Positions 57,707 through 64,000 of a stretch of 64,000 nt of DNA are shown here, one piece after another. The translations under genes were made by a program, and so were the position numbers. The DNA lies in assembly GCA_027946365.1 (NCBI GenBank), contig JAPEUQ010000008.1, positions 1,488,001-1,552,000 of the forward strand. Direction: 5' to 3'. This DNA comes from Kalmusia sp. IMI 367209 (taxonomy: Eukaryota; Ascomycota; Dothideomycetes; Pleosporales; Didymosphaeriaceae). Below the pieces are notes generated by a model that did no database searches, had not been told where the DNA came from, and was given only the letters and a program-made list of their open reading frames with translations. Within the stretch, counting starts at the first letter, position 1; every line of letters begins with the position of its first letter.

Positions 57707-59252
57707 ACGTTATTAAATATAGTAGTATAGCCTTAACTTTAGGGAATTAATAGTAGATTATAGGATAGACGAATCGCTAATGGTTAGAGCTGGTTAACTT
57801 TCCTAATATATAGCCCCACATCATATAATAGGTCTAGATAGTACTCAATAGTACTAGATAGTACTCACTAAGTACTATAGACCTTAATATATAATATTAT
57901 CCCCCTTCTAGGTACGTTCTCGTCCTAAGAGCGTAGGCTAGGGCGTACTAGACCCTAAGTAGCGCTAGTAGTCCTAAATAGGTCCTCTTTTATAGGGCTA
58001 GCTATAGGTGTGTACTAAGGTACGACTATAGGCGGTGTAATTAGGTGTATATATTTCTATATTATCCTATTTTTATTTATTTTAATTTCTCTTATTTTTA
58101 TTATCGCCCCATACTAATTTAGACTAGCGTTATATAGGCCGCCTATATAAATCCTTACGCGTATTTCTAGCTTATCCTAATCTATTTACCTTTTCTTTAG
58201 TTTCTCCCACTTTTAAAATTTATTAGTAAGTTCCTTTATCTATATAGGCGCGTAGTATAAATCACTAACGTTTTTATAGGAGATACTTACTTCTATAATC
58301 TAATTTATCGCTTTTTACTCTCTAATCTCTAGGTGAGTATACCTAGGATTATAGGGACTAGAGATACCCTAGCTAGCGTTAATAGGCGCTATTAGTCCTA
58401 ATTAGTTATCCCCTATCTCTAATAGGTCTAATTTAACTATATCTACTCTTACTATATATAAGTAGTTCTATAAGGAGTATAACTTAATTAAGTTAACGCT
58501 TTATTACGTAGAGTGTATAAGTAATATTACTAAAGATACTCTTTAGGCTAGTTATTATAAGTTTCCTACTCTAGGTGCTAATTAACGTCCATTTTATATC
58601 TTTAACCTAGTGGGTGATAAAATCTTTCTATAATATAAGGCTTATTGGGAGTTTAAAAGGCTTATTATATAGTAAGTAATATCCTTAAGTTTTCTACATT
58701 CTAAAAGGGATTATAAGGGCCTATTAGATACTATTAGATACTATTAGATCTTTATTAACACTAGATAGTTCCGTTGGCCGATCTTCCCTACCTTACTAAA
58801 ATTAATATAAAGAAGGCGATCCTTTCTAAGTATCTACTTATTAAGAATAATATAAATAATTCTACGCCTAGTAGTAGTAGTTTAGCTTAACCTAGCTCTA
58901 ATAAATATAATCTGGCGCTAATAGTCCCTACTTAGCTTAGTAAAGAGATAGAAGATACTAAACGTAAGATAAAGAAGGTTATAGATAATATCTTTCTAAT
59001 CTTAAGTAAAAAAGCGTATCATACTTTATATAATAGTAGTTATAATAAGCACTATTAGTTTTATAATAGTTAGTTAGACCTCTAGGATTATTATGCGTAG
59101 TTAGGCGTTATTAAGTGTACTTATAAATATTTAAATAATGAGTAGCGTCGCATAAAAGAAATTTAAGATTAATATATAGTATTAAAGGTAGATATTAGCC
59201 CTTATAAGATAAAAGGTTATCTAAAGGGGCTATAGGACCCTATAGGGCCCTA
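57707..59252. repeat. RIP-degraded repeat of unidentified type
   Basis: AT-rich, stop-dense sequence with short GC-richer islands (57900-58020, 58760-58790) and AGATAGTACT-type short repeats at about 57838-57880. It probably belongs to a transposon body, but no motif could be read. It ends at the solo LTR. Confidence 0.5.
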
Positions 59253-59475
59253 TGTAACGAGGATATCGTGAAGTTGCTATGGTGTTGAGGCACATCGCGC
59301 TAGGATCAATAGGGTCTAGTGCGCCAAGAAAGCTAAGCGAATGAGCTGCGCAAAACCTGCGCTGCGCGCTTGTTTTAGAAACGTTAAGTATTATTCACTC
59401 AATATAACCAGAGTCATCCTTTTACTATTAATCCTAGTGTGAAGCATATACTATTGCCTATAACTAGACCTCACA
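59253..59475. mobile_element. Solo LTR with 5-bp target duplication
   Basis: A 223-bp unit with normal base composition stands out in the AT-rich block. It starts TGTAACGAGG and ends GACCTCACA (TG...CA, with TGT/ACA inverted ends). It is flanked on both sides by CCCTA (59248-59252 and 59476-59480), a perfect 5-bp target-site duplication typical of LTR retrotransposons. No internal region follows, so it is a solo LTR. Its interior is little RIPed, so it probably inserted after the surroundings were mutated. Confidence 0.8.
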
Positions 59476-59480
59476 CCCTA

Positions 59481-60499
59481 ACTAGCGCTAATAGGTATAG
59501 ATGAACGGTCCTAAGCGTTATATAGAGTTAATTAATCTTTCTAAAGAGAGTTAGGTTAAAGACGTCACTTAGGCTAACTATATAACTATAGATTCTACTA
59601 TAGCTTATAATAGTGCTATGTACGTCTATAAGAAGGAAGAGCTTATTAACCTTCTCACTAGGGGTCTCTAGCTAAATACTTCTAATAATCCGTAGGGTAA
59701 TACTAAGGATAAGGAGAAGTCTAAGATTATTAAATAACTTCTTAAGGTTCTAAACGCTCGTACTATAATTTATTATTATACTAAAGAAAATGGTATAATA
59801 TAGATTACTAAGTATAACTACTAGATTTATAAATAGATTAGTAACGTCTCGGCCGCCTTTAGCCTAAAGTGGTGAATGGTCATCTAGAAGATATTTCTAG
59901 GCGCTCTTTAATACTATTAGACTTAGATAGATCCTAATTATACCTTTAGTAAATAACTTAGTAGTTACTAGGTATTAGATTTAGCGTTTATAGTTTTTAA
60001 CTAATTATAATACCCTAGGTTTTTACTTAGCCTTAGTAGGCTTATTATGACGGTTTTTCTACTATCGGGCTTTATAGGGGGTTAAGTGGCTCTAGTAGGG
60101 TCTAATAGGACCTATCTAATACTACTCTATATAGAAGTCTTCTAATAGAACTATTCTACTAACTTTCTTTACTAGTTATAATTTATTTTTATACTTTATA
60201 ACGGGTGACTTTACACAATCTACCCCACTAAAATATTCTACCTCTTTTAAGGTTAATCCTCTACCAAACTCCCTATAGGAGATATATAAAATTTTAGAAT
60301 AAAAGGGTAAATAGCTATATACTATAAGGCTTATTAAGGTTCGTTGCTTTGTAGAGGGTCCTAATAAATCTTAATAGGCGTTAATAGTCTCTAGTAGAGC
60401 CTAGTTTATCCTTTCTTTTTTAGAGGACGTTCATGGCCTCTTTTTACTATAGGAATTTCTATTATTAATCTTCTTAGGGAGACTTTAAATTTTTTTAAT
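59481..60499. repeat. RIP-degraded repeat, unassigned
   Basis: AT-rich with stops in all frames. It may contain the 3' end of the chromovirus remnant that lies next to it on the minus strand, but no LTR edge could be fixed. Confidence 0.45.
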
Positions 60500-61821
60500 A
60501 TTCTTTTAGTACATTTTTAGAGATTAAGGTATTAGTCTTTTAGGAGTTCTCATTTTTATTATAATCTATCCATTTAATTAGATATTCTCATTATCTCAAC
60601 TCTCTCTACTATCTATTAATAATATAATTAATTTCATATATATTATCCCTAGTTAACGTAAAGTGTCGCTAACAGGTCCTTATAAATAAGGAAAGGACCT
60701 ATAAGACTTATAAATTCTAGTAAAAGGAATAAAATACTAGATAGGCTTCGCCTAACTCTGGCAGGTCAATTCTATAGGCAGTTAACGGTAAACTAATATA
60801 TTCTTTTACTATTTCTAGTCCTAGAAATTTCTAGTTAAGTTTTTACTTAGCCTTATAGATTTTATATACTAATTAGATATCTAGACTTTATCTCCCTTTT
60901 TTAGTTTAAGAGATAGTCTTTTCTTATTTACTATCTTCTTTTAATATTCTTATACTACTTCTAGCTTTTTTATACTTCTATTTTAATACTAAATAGTTTT
61001 TAATTATCTAGAAGCCTTTGGGGCTTTCGCTGTCTCCTAGGGGCTAATAGGGCTAGTTTAGCTTAGTTAGATTATATCTGAAGTAAACTTAGAAAGGTAT
61101 ATATCTAGTAGATAAATATTAGCTATTATTATATATAAACTCTACTAAAGAGATTTATAAGGTCTAATTATTTTATTTAAGTAAGTAGAAGATATAAAGA
61201 TACTATTTAAGGGTCTAATTTTAATATTTAGTCTATCCATCTATCTAAGGATAAAAGGCTAACGTTAGGACTCATCTTAAGTTAAGATAGTAGTAAAATA
61301 TATTCTAGAAATATAATCTTATTATTAATCTTCTATTTAATAATACCGTCTCTAGATTACTATGAAGCCTTATAACCTCGTGGATCTAGGCCTAGGCTAG
61401 ATTAGTACTATTCTAGTCTATATAAATAGGAATATAATAAGCCATCTTTAAAAATTAATTAACGATAACTAAGATTAAGTTATATATAATTCTTATAAAC
61501 CGACTTAGAGGTAGGTTAATAATAAAATCCATTATTACGTACTACTAGGGCCTATTAGGGACTAGTAGTAGTCATAGAAGGCTATATAGCTTATATCTCT
61601 TTAGGGTAGCCCTTTAACATTATATATAATTATATACGTAGTTAGAGACGTCCTTTACTATACTAGTCTAACGATAGCGTCTTTAGACTTATTTAAAAAT
61701 TTAGATTACGCTAAAATATCCTAAAAGTGGTCTATTATAGTAACTTTTAATTATATTTATACGTTCTTATATTATTTTAAGCTAAATAGGCTCCTTTAGG
61801 TTTAAATAGAAGCCATTAGGG
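60500..61821 (-). mobile_element. Chromovirus (Ty3/Gypsy) remnant: integrase and chromodomain
   Basis: Read on the minus strand the order is: integrase core start at about 61533 (MDFIINLPLSRF, then YNLILVIV, stop, FLKMAYYIP, which fits 'MDFI..LP.S...YD.ILVVVDRFSKMAHYIP'); then at about 61253-61214 a string that becomes the YPQTDGQT-type motif once RIP stops in place of Gln (CAG to TAG) are allowed for; then at about 60650-60550 a chromodomain pattern (YEINYIIN, then EYLIKWIDYNKNENS). This order is that of a fungal chromovirus. Reverse transcriptase and RNase H would lie above 61740, but the sequence there changes to the H3-carrying element at 61822, so the element is truncated. Many stops show it is dead. 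Confidence 0.75.
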
Positions 61822-61833
61822 CTAGACTGGCAA

Positions 61834-61984
61834 ATGGGTATAGGTTGGGTTGGGGTTGGGTCAGATTACATAAGACCCTAACCTAACCTATACCTAAACC
61901 CATTAATTTAGCGCTAGTAATGGGTATAGGTTAGGGTTAGGTTACTAAAATCAGGGTTGGGTTAGGGTTAGGGTATATGGTTAT
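61834..61984. repeat. Telomere-like GGGTTA arrays in both orientations
   Basis: GGGTATAGGTTGGGTTGGGG (about 61836) is followed by CCCTAACCTAACCTATACC (about 61876) and then by GGGTATAGGTTAGGGTTAGG (61922) and GGGTTGGGTTAGGGTTAGGG (about 61954). Units resemble the fungal telomere repeat TTAGGG with variants. The opposite orientations could form a cruciform. The same block, more RIPed, lies at 55925-56060 in the left copy. Confidence 0.7.
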
Positions 61985-62193
61985 GTCTAGGGTCTGAGTA
62001 ATCATAATCAATTAATATATTTCTATTTACGTCTTAGTCGTTTTTTTAATTATGATTATTGTTAAGGTGGATACTAGGGTAGCTAGGTAATATCAACTAT
62101 CACGCATTTATTACAGTTAATTATAACAGTATAACTAGATTCATTGCTACTAGAGCTTCATGACCTATAACTACTACCCTAACAGGTTTCTCC

Positions 62194-62732
62194 TTAATTT
62201 GATAGAACGTGCAGGATATGGTATCTTTGGTAGTAACGCTTTGCCAAATAAGAATCTTTGACCTGAATTGTAACCCTCTTTGCATGGATCGCATTCATTT
62301 GGCAGTCTAGGAAAATAAGTATTTACTTAATAGTTAATATACTGATTAGAGGTACATACCTTCAAGATATCCAACCATGAACGCCTCAGTAGCTTCTGAA
62401 GAGCACTTAGTGCAGAAGCCTGGATGCGCAAGTCCGGCTTGCAGGCATGGACTAGCTCGCGAACAAGACGTGAGAATGGAAGCTTGCGAATAAGTAGCTC
62501 TGCAGTTTTTTGATATTGCCTAATCTCTCTAAGCGCCACCGCTATATCCTATCAGCTTAAGAATGTGATTAGAAGCTGTGATAACTTACTGCCTGGCTTA
62601 AAGCGCCGCTTTTCTTCGCATTGCCAGCGATCTTCTCGCGCAGCCTTACTAGCTAGATCTTTCTTGAGCTTTTCCGCCAGTTGCTAGCTTATGGCGAGGC
62701 TTTTTAGTAGCAACTTGTTTAGATCTAGCCAT
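62194..62732 (-). CDS. Histone H3-variant gene inside a repeat (likely pseudogene)
   Basis: The gene starts [20 protein letters not shown], like the H3 tail (MARTKQ). One frame break follows at about 62670, then [11 protein letters not shown] (H3: RKQLATKAARK) and RRFKPG. A GTAAGT-to-ATAG intron (62589-62542) joins PG to [20 protein letters not shown], nearly the canonical H3 alpha-[24 protein letters not shown] and, after a second intron (GTACCT to CCTAG), [18 protein letters not shown] complete the histone fold. It would build a nucleosome core H3, but residues differ widely from canonical H3 (about half of alpha-2), and the C-terminus reads [15 protein letters not shown]. The N-terminal break occurs in both copies of the element. 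So it may be dead, or the true start may lie in the second frame. Confidence 0.7.
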
Positions 62733-63247
62733 TATAGGTAGAGTTTGTAGAGCAGCGATAAAAGTTAGAGCAGTTGAAAGTAGAAGTAGAAAGTAGAAGT
62801 AGAAAGTAGAAGTTTAGTCGCTGAGGCAATAGTTATATAGCGGTGAATATAGAAGCGAGAAAGTGAAGGTGAGAGGGAGAAAGTGAAGGTGAGAGGAAAT
62901 ACAAAGTTGGGCAAGCTAATTTACAGACTCTATCAGCGTATATCACAACAACTCCGTGATAAATTTCCGTGATAATTCACATAGGAAAGAGCTTAAGATG
63001 CGCTTTCGATTGATACTCTTGCCGTAGTAATGCGACTTTTTTGGTCGCTGTATGCGTATGCGCAATATACGATTATTATTATTTATTGTTGTTGTACCGC
63101 GCTAGCATCGCGCACAGGCCACCAAATCTCGCTTAACTGCATCTATAGTCAGTCCCCTGTCAACTTTCTTCTACCTACCTTCTACTATCGCACTTTTGCA
63201 GGATCGCTCTATAAGTTACTACATACCTTTATTACAGTTTCTGCGCA
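62733..63247. promoter_or_regulatory. Spacer between divergent H3-like and unknown genes
   Basis: 515 bp between the two starts, so it must carry both promoters if they are expressed. It holds AGAAGTAGAAAG-type and GTGAAGGTGAGAGG-type short tandem repeats (about 62770-62895). CT-rich sequence (CTTTCTTCTACCTACCTTCT) lies before 63248. Confidence 0.4.
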
Positions 63248-64000
63248 ATGAAGTCTCCGCCTATTAAGCAAGAGCCTATTGAAGAGACCGATTATCTAGA
63301 TCGTCCTGAGGGTTTACTGCCCAGTATTAAGCGCGAGATACCAGCTGGATATGACTATGATGAGTGGGACAAGCTTACGAAGGTATTTATTCTAGTTTAT
63401 TATCACAGTATAAACTAATTTATATAGGGTTTTACTTCTGAAGAGCAAGAAATCGATCACGTCCTCTCACTACGTGGACAGAGCGGTTCTCGAAAAGGTC
63501 GTCCTACGAACTTATCAGTACCGTTTAAGGGCGTACTTAGTAATAGTGCTCGTGCTGTTCAGCAAAGAGATCGAGCTGCTCTACGTGATAGAGAGACCAA
63601 GGCTATTGAGAGCGCTAATGCTGCTGATCGTTCTGCCAAAAGTATGCTTAAGAAGAGACTTGAAAAACAAGACACGTACACTTCTCTGTCTGAGGATGCA
63701 AAGAAAACTACCTTAAGATGGAGCAGGAGAAGCTTTCAGATCAGCGCTTTCAGAATCAGAAGAGTAGTAAGTTATAACAGTAATTTATCACATGTTTATA
63801 CTTACAAGGTGTAGGTGAATGGCTAGTAGCTCAGCTACAACGAGTCCACCGGAAATGGGAGAAGCTTAATCACGAAGTTTCCTTAGGCAGCACCACAAAT
63901 CCTAGAGAAGCTAGCCCAGGCTAGTAAAAGCTCTCCTGATAGACAACTCCAAGGCCGTGGAGAGTTGCGACTCTATGGATCTGGCGGTGCCCTTGAGAAA
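63248..64000 (+). CDS. Unknown helical protein, partial at the window edge
   Basis: Exon 1 (63248..63382) reads MKSPPIKQEPIEETDYLDRP and GYDYDEWDKLTK. A 45-nt GTATTT-to-TATAG intron with a CTAAT branch leads to GFTSEEQEIDHVLSLRGQSG and then a basic helix (RAVQQRDRAALRDRETKAIE; KSMLKKRLEKQDTYTSLSED). Near 63710 the frame changes to MEQEKLSDQRFQNQKSSK, which suggests a splice or a frame break. After a further probable intron (63772-63811), WLVAQLQRVHRKWEKLNHEV and finally APQILEKLAQASKSSPDRQL stay open to position 64000, so the gene leaves the window. The IKQEPIEE and IKRE starts look like sumoylation sites (psi-K-x-E). No family was recognised. Both it and its RIPed copy lie next to an H3-like gene, so the pair is a linked unit. 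Confidence 0.55.

Larger units (their letters stand above)
61822..63634. repeat. Right, less mutated copy of the H3-carrying element
   Basis: Direct repeat partner of 55911-57706 (about 1.8 kb, at least; its right end may continue past the compared part). From left to right it has telomere-like arrays, the H3-like gene on the minus strand, a spacer of 515 bp, and an unknown gene on the plus strand. Base composition is much closer to normal than in the left copy. No terminal inverted repeats, target duplication or transposase was found, so its mode of duplication is unknown. Confidence 0.75.

Noticed and set aside
55925..61984. Interpretation of the telomere-like arrays as a true chromosome end or fusion scar
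   Set aside because: The arrays occur in both copies of the repeat at the same place and are short and degenerate, so they are part of the element and not a terminal tract.
63474..63716. 80-codon frame in the last kilobase (Leu/Arg-rich)
   Set aside because: A shadow of the spliced gene at 63248 in another frame. The spliced frame is preserved between the two element copies in its start and intron position.
1..64000. tRNA genes
   Set aside because: Looked by eye for B-box GGTTCGAnnCC with a matching A-box. Near matches (for example at about 13501 and 43485) lack the partner box and cloverleaf arms.

Overview
The window is a 64-kb piece of a filamentous ascomycete (Pezizomycotina) chromosome. 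The class is probably Dothideomycetes, which is an inference from gene-family content. The evidence is: coding genes split by about 45-65-nt GT-AG introns with CTRAY-like branch points; fungal-only families (Ima1, a DUF4360-like secreted protein, CE5 cutinase, fungal CorA-like and F-box proteins); and a 9-kb AT-rich block whose repeats carry the C-to-T/G-to-A signature of repeat-induced point mutation (RIP). No tRNA, rRNA, CRISPR or bacterial-type feature was recognised.

Layout. 0-14 kb is an accessory, gene-poor stretch. It holds a BTB/POZ relic, one intact divergent protein kinase, a CorA-like membrane protein with a frame break, and dead or fragmentary genes (a fungal-specific protein pseudogene, a second copy of the same kinase family, a chitin-synthase fragment). 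14-25.5 kb is a compact housekeeping block: mitochondrial monothiol glutaredoxin (GRX5), an unknown coiled-coil-like protein, ALG14, mitochondrial ribosomal protein uL24m, the inner-nuclear-membrane protein IMA1, ribosomal protein uS12 (RPS23), another unknown protein, and an MFS permease. 25.5-52.5 kb mixes intron-poor lineage-specific genes (a Cys-rich F-box-like protein with a tandem-repeat tail, a kelch/single-TM protein, a large disordered protein, an F-box protein) with mitochondrial cytochrome c peroxidase, a DUF4360-like secreted protein, a tiny Cys protein, a PHO84-type phosphate:H+ symporter and a cutinase.

54-64 kb is a RIP-destroyed repeat island. It holds a MITE-like inverted repeat, a chromovirus (Ty3/Gypsy with chromodomain) remnant, a clean solo LTR with a perfect 5-bp target duplication, and two direct copies of a roughly 1.8-kb element. 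The left copy is heavily RIPed; the right copy is still largely readable. It carries telomere-like GGGTTA arrays in both orientations and, divergently transcribed, a histone H3-variant gene and an unknown gene that runs off the window. This H3-carrying repeat is the most unusual thing here.

Most genes look independently transcribed. Several adjacent pairs are head-to-head with short shared promoters (uL24m/IMA1 305 bp, RPS23/unknown 343 bp, H3-like/unknown 515 bp). The 14-25 kb block serves basic mitochondrial, ER, nuclear-envelope and ribosome functions. The phosphate symporter, cutinase and secreted proteins serve nutrient uptake and the outside of the cell.
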